Source: Negativicutes bacterium
Lineage (GTDB): Bacteria; Bacillota_C; Negativicutes; Sporomusales_B; JARLHX01
DNA: 39,592 bases
Direction of reading: 5' to 3'
Assembly: GCA_031292015.1 (NCBI GenBank)
Contig: JARLHY010000069.1
Span: 1 to 39,592 of the forward strand
How positions within the stretch are numbered: the stretch's first letter is position 1; every line of letters begins with the position of its first letter. Both the position numbers and the translations under genes were made by a program. Positions 7,156-13,859 of this stretch are shown one piece after another. The notes beneath the pieces were generated by a model. It was not told the DNA's origin and did not search any database. It saw only the letters and a program-made list of their open reading frames with translations.

Positions 7156-7320
7156 CTAATATAACGGAACAATTTCATCGCGGGAACAGGTGTGTACACG
7201 AACACCCAATTCTTCCGTGGATTCAACTTTGTAGCGGCCATCCATCGTTACCCAGATAACCTGACCCCGTTGACCGGTCGACTTAATGAGAATAAAGTCT
7301 CCTTCTATTACATGTGACAT
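7156..7320 (-). CDS. 54-aa protein, SH3-like beta-rich, unknown function
   Basis: ATG 7320 (MSHVIEGDFILIKSTGQRGQ) is preceded by AAAAGGAG at about 9 nt. An upstream ATG in the same frame at 7392 has no ribosome site, and a TATAAA lies between the two, so the short form is preferred. The sequence alternates short strands and turns (GDFILIKSTGQRGQVIWVTMDGRY in parts, then EIVPLY), like a small KOW or SH3-type barrel. No family is recognised. It is followed 31 bp later by the 26-aa microprotein. It could bind nucleic acid or protein, but this is only a fold guess. Confidence 0.55.
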   Translation of the reverse strand: MSHVIEGDFILIKSTGQRGQVIWVTMDGRYKVESTEELGVRVHTCSRDEIVPLY

Positions 7321-7512
7321 TTCACGTTGCTCCTTTTGCGTTGGCTTTATAATCCAATATTTTATTCCATCTTCATTGTAAGCCATATTCAATCATAAGT
7401 AAAATTCATTTATTAGATATCAATTATTACTAAAACAGATAGTTGTGACTATAAGCTGCCTGCAGGTTTTTTTCAGTCAGCTGCTGGTGTTGCGGTCACC
7501 TCCCCTAGGGCA

Positions 7513-7536
7513 TGAAAAAAGAGCCCGGAAGGCTCT
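7513..7536 (-). terminator. Terminator overlapping the stop codon of the 61-aa gene
   Basis: AGAGCC (7520-7525) pairs with GGCTCT (7531-7536), and the minus strand then has seven T. The TAG stop of the 61-aa gene (7535-7537) lies inside the stem, so a ribosome at the stop codon could disturb the hairpin. Confidence 0.8.
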
Positions 7537-7720
7537 ATTTCAACTGTTCGACAATATCATACCTGCCTAATTCTTTTAATTTGGTTTTCGCATCTTCCAG
7601 GGTTTTCCCTAGTGGTGTTCTTTTCATATCACTTACGGTTATTAAAATGTATTCACCGTTAAAGTCACTGATTTGCTCACTCATATCTTTGCTGAACCAA
7701 ATATTACCAGCACTCGCCAT
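7535..7720 (-). CDS. 61-aa protein, unknown function
   Basis: ATG 7720 follows GGTAGGAT by a few bases. The protein contains a central hydrophobic strand (GEYILITVSDMKRTPLGKT) and ends in an amphipathic helix (LEDAKTKLKELGRYDIVEQL). No transmembrane span, cysteine or known motif is visible. It has its own terminator, which begins within the stop codon. It belongs with the other very small minus-strand genes at 6587-7320, from which it is separated by about 210 bp that hold no obvious gene. Coding support is good (ribosome site, terminator) but function is unknown. Confidence 0.6.
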   Translation of the reverse strand: MASAGNIWFSKDMSEQISDFNGEYILITVSDMKRTPLGKTLEDAKTKLKELGRYDIVEQLK

Positions 7721-7962
7721 AATATCCTACCTTCTTTCTGGCCTGCTAAAAGATGCTGCGCGACCTTGTCGCTCTAGTTTCATTATGATTTGATTATAGC
7801 ATTTATTTGATCGCGTTGAAAGACTTTGCTTCTCAACATAAGGTTGTCTAACTGATCCAGGCAGCTGTTTTGGCTCCCCTGATGTTGTGAAATATGACTG
7901 CGTTCGGATGCCTGTAACGGGAGGCTTTTACGTGTAAGGTCAGATCGGGTTTTTCTTTTAAC

Positions 7963-7983
7963 ACAATGTTTACACGACATTGT
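7963..7983. promoter_or_regulatory. Inverted repeat ACAATGT-N7-ACATTGT before the acidic protein gene
   Basis: A perfect 7-bp inverted repeat in the 369-bp gap 7721-8089. It overlaps the likely -35 (TTGTCG, 7980-7985) of a + strand promoter with GAATAT at 8003-8008, so it is positioned like a repressor operator. The rest of the gap shows no supportable gene. Confidence 0.35.
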
Positions 7984-8089
7984 CGAAAAACCGTGCTACT
8001 ATGAATATGGACGAAGGTTCGAGCTGATCCGTTCCAAGGATACCTTTCGCCTGGTCCGAAAAACATGAAGCGGTGAAGGAGTGAGTATT

Positions 8090-8323
8090 ATGAGTGACGA
8101 AAAAGAGCTTGAAACGACGGAAGAAATCCCGGTGCTATTTTCAGACGATATCGAAATCCTCGAAGACCGCTTGACAGATGTTATTGTAGCCATGGGTTTG
8201 CCTGAAGAGCAGACCAGCGCCGTTCTTAGACTGATCAGCGATATGCTGGAAGATCATCATGCAGATATTCTTGACACTTTTGAGGGGACCCTTGGCGATG
8301 AAGACGAGGAAGCGGCCCAATAA
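8090..8323 (+). CDS. Acidic 77-aa protein, unknown function
   Basis: ATG 8090 is preceded by AAGGAG (8076-8081) at 8 nt; an in-frame GTG at 8081 is part of that ribosome site. The protein is very acidic, begins MSDEKELETTEEIPV and ends GDEDEEAAQ, with a central helical stretch (ILEDRLTDVIVAMGLPEEQ, then VLRLISDMLEDHHADIL). No cysteines or known motif. It is a single-gene unit with a promoter-like region upstream and a terminator at 8368-8396. Small acidic helical proteins of this kind can be adaptor or stress proteins; nothing in the sequence decides. Confidence 0.6.
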   Translation: MSDEKELETTEEIPVLFSDDIEILEDRLTDVIVAMGLPEEQTSAVLRLISDMLEDHHADILDTFEGTLGDEDEEAAQ

Positions 8324-8367
8324 TCTTTGCAGCCATCCAATCCGCAAAAAGAATGAATACAGATAAG

Positions 8368-8396
8368 AATGACACCTCATCGCGGGTGTCATTTTT
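8368..8396 (+). terminator. Intrinsic terminator of the acidic protein gene
   Basis: AATGACACC (8368-8376) pairs with GGTGTCATT (8385-8393), followed by further T residues. It lies 45 bp after the stop. Confidence 0.85.
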
Positions 8397-8443
8397 ATTC
8401 GGATACTATTCGATTTCGGACGAATTTAGTCGAAGTAACAGTA

Positions 8444-8637
8444 TTGACATAAATTTATGAATTTTAAATAAATTATGGAGGAATTTACTGCTTGTTCCAG
8501 AAATACATCATGTGATAATACGACTTGCGGTCAGTAAAATTTGCTTTCTATATTATTGAGCCCAGTAACGACAGGTAAAACTCTGATTTTCTTCCCCAAT
8601 ATATCATATGGCAACACATCATATGATATTATGACTT
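8444..8637. promoter_or_regulatory. Operator-rich leader of the MFS transporter operon
   Basis: The 595-bp gap before the transporter holds several symmetric or repeated sites. TTGACA (8444-8449) overlaps the perfect 12-bp palindrome CATAAATTTATG (8448-8459). A 22-bp direct repeat starts ACATCAT and ends GACTT at 8505-8526 and 8616-8637, with 19 of 22 positions alike. ATATCATATG (8601-8610) and CATATGATAT (8620-8629) form a perfect 10-bp inverted repeat around the second copy. This looks like binding sites for a dimeric repressor (GntR-, IclR- or LacI-like). No regulator gene is nearby. A 45-codon frame at 8740-8877 has no ribosome site. Confidence 0.5.
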
Positions 8638-8918
8638 TTCAACATGCGACGGCTACCGGGGTGCAGAATTTGTAAGATCGATGGGTACTTCCATCATATC
8701 AATAAACCGAAATAATCGGCGCAGTTTTACGCGAGAAAGATGAAACGTGCACCTGGAGGCAACAGCTCCTTGCTTTACCGGATAAACAAGAAGGGAGAAG
8801 GCGGATATACAGTTGGGCAAAGAAGGCGGAAGGAGTTGAAACAACGTGGTTACCTAAGGGAATGGAAGGATTTATAAAGAGTGCAACAGGGCTGTATAAG
8901 CGAAAGGAGATCATTTTC

Positions 8919-10190
8919 ATGGATAAAATTAAGAATATGGCAGGATGGGGCGTAGTATTCGGTATATTCGCCGCCACTGTGGTCTGCTTTATGGACCGTG
9001 TTAATATCTCGGTTGCTGCTCCGATGATGATTAAGGAATATGGGTGGGATTCCAAGTCGCTTGGATATGTTTTTTCGGCCTTTTTCTGGGGGTACTTTCT
9101 CTGTCAATTGCCTGTGGGCTGGTTGGCTGATAAGTTCGGGCCGCGGAATGTACTCGGTTACTCGATAGGTGGCTGGGGGCTGTTCAGTATATTGACGGCT
9201 TTTCCGAGCAACCTCTTTGCGCTAATGGCTGTCCGGGCCGGATTGGGTATTGCTGAAGCGCCGTCAATGCCTGCTACGGCATCGTTTGTCGCCAGGCATT
9301 TGCCACGCCGAATGGTTGGACGGATTCAGGCTTTAAATCTGTCGGCCATAGCCGTGGGTCCGCTTGTAGCGACACCATTCGCTGCGTTCTTAATCGCTCA
9401 CTATGATTGGCGCAGCGTTTTTTATGCTTGTGCAGTCATCAGTTTTGTCTTCTTGGGTTACTGGATGTATATTACGAAAAAGGCAAACATGACTGATGCT
9501 GTTTTTCATAGCCAAAAGGAAGCCGAGGCTACTGAAAAAAATGTTGTGCCGGCAGTTTTCGAAAAACCGCTAAAACAAATCGAAGTTTGGGGTTCTTCCA
9601 TGCAAGCGGCCTGCAACAGTTATGTATTCACCTTTCTGGTGCTGTGGCTGCCGACGTATTTCGTGGTAGGACGTGGCATGTCAGTACAGGAAATGGCTAT
9701 TTTCGGCACGATACCTTGGGCGGTTCTATTTGTCATGATGAATGTTGCCGGATATTTTGTGGACTGGGTTAAGAATAATACCACCCACAATATATTCTGG
9801 CGGCGCATGATTCTTGTCGCCGGCTATTTTTGGTGTGCCGCTTGCATCATAATGATCCAGAATGTTGAAACAAGCAATCAGGCTTTGATGTATATTTGTG
9901 CCGCTTTGGTGGGGTTGGCGTTTACATGGCCTGTGGGCTTTTCACTGCCGATCGAGTACGCTGGTCTTAATGCAGGTTTTATTACCGGATTTATGAACTG
10001 CTTTGGCCAATTTGCCTCAATTATACAGCCGCTTATCACAGGATATGTAGCTTCCACAAATGATTGGGGCCGTGCTTTCTGGTGGGCGGCAGTGTTCGCT
10101 TTGGCCGGAGCTGTGGCTGTATTGATTACCAGTAAATATAATACCGGCGTAAAAAATGAAACGACCGCCCCCAAGGCGCTTGCCAACTAA
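8919..10190 (+). CDS. MFS transporter, ACS (anion:cation symporter) family
   Basis: A 423-residue protein with 12 predicted helices. CFMDRVNISVAAPMMIKEYGW in helix 1, the GWLADKFGPRNVLG loop between helices 2 and 3, and PSMPATASFVARHLPRRMVG in helix 4 and loop match the ACS family, which takes up hexuronates, glucarate, aromatic acids and similar organic anions with protons. ATG 8919 is used because AAGGAG lies 9 nt upstream; an in-frame ATG at 8862 has no ribosome site. The aldo/keto reductase follows after 85 bp, so uptake and first reduction of a sugar acid or carbonyl compound is a reasonable but unproven reading. The upstream leader has several operator-like repeats. Confidence 0.85.
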   Translation: MDKIKNMAGWGVVFGIFAATVVCFMDRVNISVAAPMMIKEYGWDSKSLGYVFSAFFWGYFLCQLPVGWLADKFGPRNVLGYSIGGWGLFSILTAFPSNLFALMAVRAGLGIAEAPSMPATASFVARHLPRRMVGRIQALNLSAIAVGPLVATPFAAFLIAHYDWRSVFYACAVISFVFLGYWMYITKKANMTDAVFHSQKEAEATEKNVVPAVFEKPLKQIEVWGSSMQAACNSYVFTFLVLWLPTYFVVGRGMSVQEMAIFGTIPWAVLFVMMNVAGYFVDWVKNNTTHNIFWRRMILVAGYFWCAACIIMIQNVETSNQALMYICAALVGLAFTWPVGFSLPIEYAGLNAGFITGFMNCFGQFASIIQPLITGYVASTNDWGRAFWWAAVFALAGAVAVLITSKYNTGVKNETTAPKALAN

Positions 10191-10275
10191 TAATCCCTTG
10201 CTGCTTTGGTGATTAGTTGTCAGCTAATTTTCTTGAATTTTGAATATGAAGAGTTAATGGCGGAGGTAAAAGACG

Positions 10276-11295
10276 ATGAAGTACAGGTATTTAGGCAAAT
10301 CAGGACTTGCTGTGTCGAGATTGTGTCTTGGGACGCTGTCATTCGGTTTTAAAGAATGGGGCAATGACGAGAAATCGGCAACGCGGATTATCGACATATT
10401 TTTGGATGGCGGCGGAAATTTTATTGATACATCAAATATATATGGTGGCGGATTGTCGGAAGGGATCATCGGAGAAGCCATAAAAAACAAAAAACGTGAA
10501 GATATAATACTTGCCACAAAATGTTTCTTCCGGACAAGACCTACACCAAATTCCAAAGGCTTGTCAAGAAAGAATATTATCGAATCCTGTGAGACCAGCC
10601 TGAAAAGGCTAAAAACAGACTATATCGATATATTGTATATCCATTCGCCGGACCCGCACACCCCCTATGAAGAAACCATGAGAGCTTTCGATGACCTGGT
10701 TCGCCAGGGGAAGGTCCGCTATGTAGGCTGCAGTAATCTTCCGTCATGGCAAATAGTCAAAGCTAATGCCGTAAGTCGGCAGATGAACCTTGAAAAATTT
10801 ACTTGCGGACAGTACATGTATAACTTGATAAACCGCGATATCGAAAGAGAAATCCTGCCAGCTTGTCAGGATCAGGGTATGGGTCTCGTATGCTGGAGCC
10901 CGCTGGCTGGCGGTATGCTGTCAGGCAAGTATGTAGGCATGGACAAGCCTCAAGAGGGCACTCGCTTCTCCTACCGCACTCACGTTGATTTACCGAGATT
11001 CTGGAGTGAAAGAGGCAAAAAAATTGCCGAAGGCATCCTGCCAATCGCAAAGATGTCCGGAGAACCTGCCTGGAAAATTGCCCTTGCCTGGCCGTTATGT
11101 AATAAGAGCGTTAGTTCTGTCGTAGTCGGGGTAACGAAGGAAGAACAAATGAAAAACAACCTCTCGGTCGGTGATTGGGATATTCCGACGAACGTACTGA
11201 ATCAGCTGAATGCGCTCGCAGACTATGAGCCTGATTATCTTACCGGTTTTATCAATGAGAATTACCAGGGCGTTTTAGAAGATATAGAAATCTGA
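10276..11295 (+). CDS. Aldo/keto reductase
   Basis: A 339-residue (beta/alpha)8 oxidoreductase. The catalytic tetrad is visible: Asp51 and Tyr56 in FIDTSNIYGGG, Lys82 in ATKCFF and His123 in YIHSPDP. The C-terminal NADPH site includes CWSPLAGGMLSGKY and SVVVGVTKEEQM. The family reduces aldehydes and ketones with NADPH in the cytoplasm; sequence style is close to the YajO/Tas-like group. GGAGG precedes ATG 10276 at good spacing. It is the second gene after the MFS transporter and ends at a strong bidirectional terminator, so it probably acts on the transporter's substrate or a product of it. Confidence 0.88.
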   Translation: MKYRYLGKSGLAVSRLCLGTLSFGFKEWGNDEKSATRIIDIFLDGGGNFIDTSNIYGGGLSEGIIGEAIKNKKREDIILATKCFFRTRPTPNSKGLSRKNIIESCETSLKRLKTDYIDILYIHSPDPHTPYEETMRAFDDLVRQGKVRYVGCSNLPSWQIVKANAVSRQMNLEKFTCGQYMYNLINRDIEREILPACQDQGMGLVCWSPLAGGMLSGKYVGMDKPQEGTRFSYRTHVDLPRFWSERGKKIAEGILPIAKMSGEPAWKIALAWPLCNKSVSSVVVGVTKEEQMKNNLSVGDWDIPTNVLNQLNALADYEPDYLTGFINENYQGVLEDIEI

Positions 11296-11307
11296 TTCGG
11301 TATAGCT

Positions 11308-11359
11308 GTTGCAACATAAGAAAAGCACTTACCGCGGTAAGTGCTTTTTATGTTGCAAC
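11308..11359. terminator. Long bidirectional terminator
   Basis: GTTGCAACAT (11308-11317) pairs with ATGTTGCAAC (11350-11359) around a core in which AAAAGCACTTACC pairs with GGTAAGTGCTTTT. Runs of A and T flank the core on either side, so it can stop transcription from the aldo/keto reductase (+) and from the convergent repeat protein (-). Confidence 0.85.
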
Positions 11360-11369
11360 AGCCTTGATT

Positions 11370-11882
11370 CTATTTAAGCATGGCCGGGGATGGCGAGGAG
11401 GGGCTCTGGGGGGGATCCAGAGTTACCGCCGAAGACAATAAGGTGAGCATGCGCATTTCCGGGGTGTCTTTCACGATTTGCAGCACCGCGTTGCGGAATT
11501 CAGGCACTGCCATGAGTTTCATGATGGCTGCGCGCATTTCCGGCGACTGGAGGCTGTCGGACATTGCCTTGCGCATTTCCGGGGACTGGATATTCTCGGA
11601 CATCACCTTGCGCATTTCCGGCGATTTGAGTATTTCCGTCATTTTCGCTTTGCCGTCAGGTGAGTTGAAGTAGACGACCAGTTGGTTTTTCAGGGCGTTT
11701 TGGACGTCGGGATTCTTGATGCTGGTCTCGATGACCGCGTTTACCATTTTTTGATCGACCACCGACCGGTAGCCGAGAAGAAAAGTATTAAAATAAATAA
11801 GGGCCATCAGCCATATTCCGAAAAGGATAACCAGACCTGTCGTCAGTCCGGCCGCCAACCAGGGCGACAATCTTTGCAGCAC
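11370..11882 (-). CDS. Membrane-anchored protein with 13-residue SPEMRK repeats
   Basis: 170 residues. One N-terminal hydrophobic helix (residues ~9-36) is followed by a soluble region with tandem 13-residue units that begin (S/N/V/T)P(E/D): SPDGKAKMTEILK (74-86), SPEMRKVMSENIQ (87-99), SPEMRKAMSDSLQ (100-112), SPEMRAAIMKLMA (113-125), then VPEFR and TPEMR units. Each unit looks like a Pro-capped short helix, giving a helical solenoid or coiled stalk. Similar 'SPEF/SPEM' units occur in the GerD spore-germination lipoprotein, but here there is a membrane helix and no lipobox. The start is GTG 11882 with AGGAGAT upstream. The gene lies 66 bp downstream of the rhomboid gene on the same strand. 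Confidence 0.65.
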   Translation of the reverse strand: MLQRLSPWLAAGLTTGLVILFGIWLMALIYFNTFLLGYRSVVDQKMVNAVIETSIKNPDVQNALKNQLVVYFNSPDGKAKMTEILKSPEMRKVMSENIQSPEMRKAMSDSLQSPEMRAAIMKLMAVPEFRNAVLQIVKDTPEMRMLTLLSSAVTLDPPQSPSSPSPAMLK

Positions 11883-11948
11883 AGCGACATCTCCTTTGCT
11901 GTTGATGCGAATAGATTTTCCCGGAGTTGGCAGTTTTATACCAATATT

Positions 11949-12608
11949 TTAGTCTTTAACCATCTTTACCAGCGCCATGCCGGCGACAAAACCGCCGATA
12001 TGGGCCCACCAGGCGATGCCGGAACCGGCGGTGAACAGGGCCAGTGCCCCGCTCTGCAACTGCAGCAGGAACCAGAAAATGAGAAACAGCCAGGCTCGGA
12101 TCTGAATGATCGGAAAGAAGATAAACAGCGGTATAAGGGTCGAGATCCGGGCCCGGGGATACAAAAGAAAGTAGGCCCCCAGGACACCTGAAATGGCTCC
12201 GCTGGCGCCGATGGTCGGCACGGTGGAGGCGGGATCGACGATGATCTGGGACAGGTTGGCGGCAATGCCGCACAGGAGGTAAAACCAGGTGAAGTTAAGC
12301 CGTCCCAGACAGTCTTCCACACTGTGGCCGAATAGCCAAAGATACCACATGTTGCCGATGATATGCATCCAGCCGCCGTGTAAAAAAAGGTCACTGAAGA
12401 GAGGGACATAGGTGGAGACAGCCAGGGGATGGCTGGCGAAGTTCGCCAGGAAAGAAGCCGGGACCAGTCCGTAATTCTGGATGCTGCCGGCCAGGGCCGC
12501 GTCGCTCATGCCAATTTCCTGGAAGAAGGTATAAAAATTGATGATAATCAGCCCGACGGTGATGTAGGGAAAATGACGGGAATGGACGTTGTCGCGAAGT
12601 GGAATCAC
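11949..12608 (-). CDS. Rhomboid-family intramembrane serine protease
   Basis: 219 residues with six predicted helices. The rhomboid features are all present: HGGWMHIIGNMWYLWLFG in helix 2 and the following loop, the catalytic serine in GASGAISG of helix 4 and the catalytic histidine in AHIGGFVAG of helix 6. Rhomboids cleave transmembrane segments of substrate proteins inside the membrane; the target here is unknown. The start is GTG 12608, with GGAGGT 5 nt upstream. The gene may be cotranscribed with the SPEMRK-repeat protein that follows, and it diverges from splB across 141 bp. Confidence 0.9.
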   Translation of the reverse strand: MIPLRDNVHSRHFPYITVGLIIINFYTFFQEIGMSDAALAGSIQNYGLVPASFLANFASHPLAVSTYVPLFSDLFLHGGWMHIIGNMWYLWLFGHSVEDCLGRLNFTWFYLLCGIAANLSQIIVDPASTVPTIGASGAISGVLGAYFLLYPRARISTLIPLFIFFPIIQIRAWLFLIFWFLLQLQSGALALFTAGSGIAWWAHIGGFVAGMALVKMVKD

Positions 12609-12749
12609 GGCTGACCTCCCCAGTTTAGTCTATTTTATTATAACTGATATCGCCGGAAAAGTGCTGATTTGGTCTTGCGCGGGACATGAAATTGTTTTCG
12701 CCGGATATACTAAGACGGCAGTTTTATCTGGCAGGAAAGGGTGTAAAGG

Positions 12750-13775
12750 ATGCCGCGTTTTGTTCCGGTACGCGCTTTTTTCGAACCGGCGGCTTTGGAC
12801 TATCCCCTGGGCCGGGATCTTCACCACCGCCTTACAGCCATGAATATCCCGATTTTGACCACCAAAGCCCACAACCGGGTGAGCGGCATTCCCGGAAGAA
12901 CGCTGGGGGAGGCTTACCGGGAAGCGAAACGGACACTGGTGGTAGGGGTCCGAAAGACCGCCGATTTTGCTCCCTGCAAGCCGTCGGCCCACTATCAGCT
13001 GCCCCTCAATACCAGTTGCCCGGGAATGTGCGAATACTGTTATCTGGCCACCACGCTGGGGAAAAGGCCTTATCTCAGGGTATATGTCAACATTGAGGAA
13101 GTCCTGGCCAGAGCCGCTGCTTATATGAAGGAGCGCGCCCCGGCGATCACCGTCTTTGAAGGGGCGGCCACATCGGATCCGATTCCGACCGAATATCTTA
13201 CCGGTCTGTTGGCCAAAACCGTCGAATTTTTCGGCGGGCAGTCCCTGGGCCGCTTTCGTTTCGTGACAAAGTATACTGATGTCGATTCGTTGCTGACCGC
13301 CAGACATAACGGTCATACCCGCTTTCGTTTCAGTCTGAACGCCGCCAGAGTGATTCGCGATTATGAGCATGGTACTCCGCCTGTGGAAGAGCGGGTTTCG
13401 GCTGCGGCCGCAGTCGCCGGGGCGGGCTATCCGCTGGGGTTCATCATCGCGCCGATTTTTCATTTTCCCGGGTGGCAGCTTGAATACAGGCAATTGTTCG
13501 ACAGCCTGGCCGGGGCGTTGCCGGCCAGTGGCCGGCGGGACTTGACGTTTGAACTGATTACCCACCGGTTTACCAAACGGGCCAAGGCCAACATCGCCGC
13601 CATTTTTCCCAGGACAACGCTGCCGCTGGCCGAGGAGGAGCGGAAATTCAAGTTCGGCCAGTTCGGTTACGGGAAATATATTTATCCTGAGGATACGATG
13701 GGCGAAATCAAGGAGTTTATGATGAAGCAGATAAACAGCCATTTTCCCGAAGCCAAGGCGGAGTATTTTGTGTAG
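12750..13775 (+). CDS. splB: Spore photoproduct lyase
   Basis: 341 residues, the usual family length. This radical SAM enzyme reverses the UV-induced spore photoproduct (5-thyminyl-5,6-dihydrothymine) in DNA during germination. The 4Fe-4S cluster cysteines are Cys90, Cys94 and Cys97 (CPGMCEYC), flanked by the two tyrosines (Tyr96, Tyr98) that take part in radical transfer in studied enzymes. KTYTDV-type, TRFRFSLNA and FELITHRFTK segments also match. The hydrogen-donor cysteine of the Bacillus enzyme (in FEASCTSD) corresponds here to Ala140 (FEGAATSD). Cys76 is an extra cysteine not present in the Bacillus protein as I recall it. The gene is monocistronic; no clear forespore-type promoter was found upstream. 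Its presence indicates a spore former. Confidence 0.92.
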   Translation: MPRFVPVRAFFEPAALDYPLGRDLHHRLTAMNIPILTTKAHNRVSGIPGRTLGEAYREAKRTLVVGVRKTADFAPCKPSAHYQLPLNTSCPGMCEYCYLATTLGKRPYLRVYVNIEEVLARAAAYMKERAPAITVFEGAATSDPIPTEYLTGLLAKTVEFFGGQSLGRFRFVTKYTDVDSLLTARHNGHTRFRFSLNAARVIRDYEHGTPPVEERVSAAAAVAGAGYPLGFIIAPIFHFPGWQLEYRQLFDSLAGALPASGRRDLTFELITHRFTKRAKANIAAIFPRTTLPLAEEERKFKFGQFGYGKYIYPEDTMGEIKEFMMKQINSHFPEAKAEYFV

Positions 13776-13777
13776 AT

Positions 13778-13809
13778 AAAAAAACAGCCGGGCGATAATC
13801 TCCTGGCTG
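13778..13809 (-). terminator. Terminator of the FapA-like gene
   Basis: CAGCCGGG (13785-13792) pairs with CTCCTGGCTG (13800-13809) imperfectly. On the minus strand the stem runs into seven T (complement of 13778-13784), as expected for the gene ending at 13860. Confidence 0.7.
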
Positions 13810-13859
13810 CAGCGGGTTTGACTCAGGCCGGGACGATATCCCGTGCGAGCGGGGCGGGT

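Noticed and set aside
7783..7980. 65-codon minus-strand ORF
   Set aside because: No ribosome site, Cys/Arg/Ser-rich chance composition, starts inside an inverted repeat.
8740..8877. 45-codon + strand ORF before the MFS transporter
   Set aside because: Basic, no ribosome site, no motif, and it overlaps the transporter's leader; likely chance.
12630..13742. 370-codon minus-strand ORF
   Set aside because: Complete antisense of splB, whose radical SAM motifs are clear.
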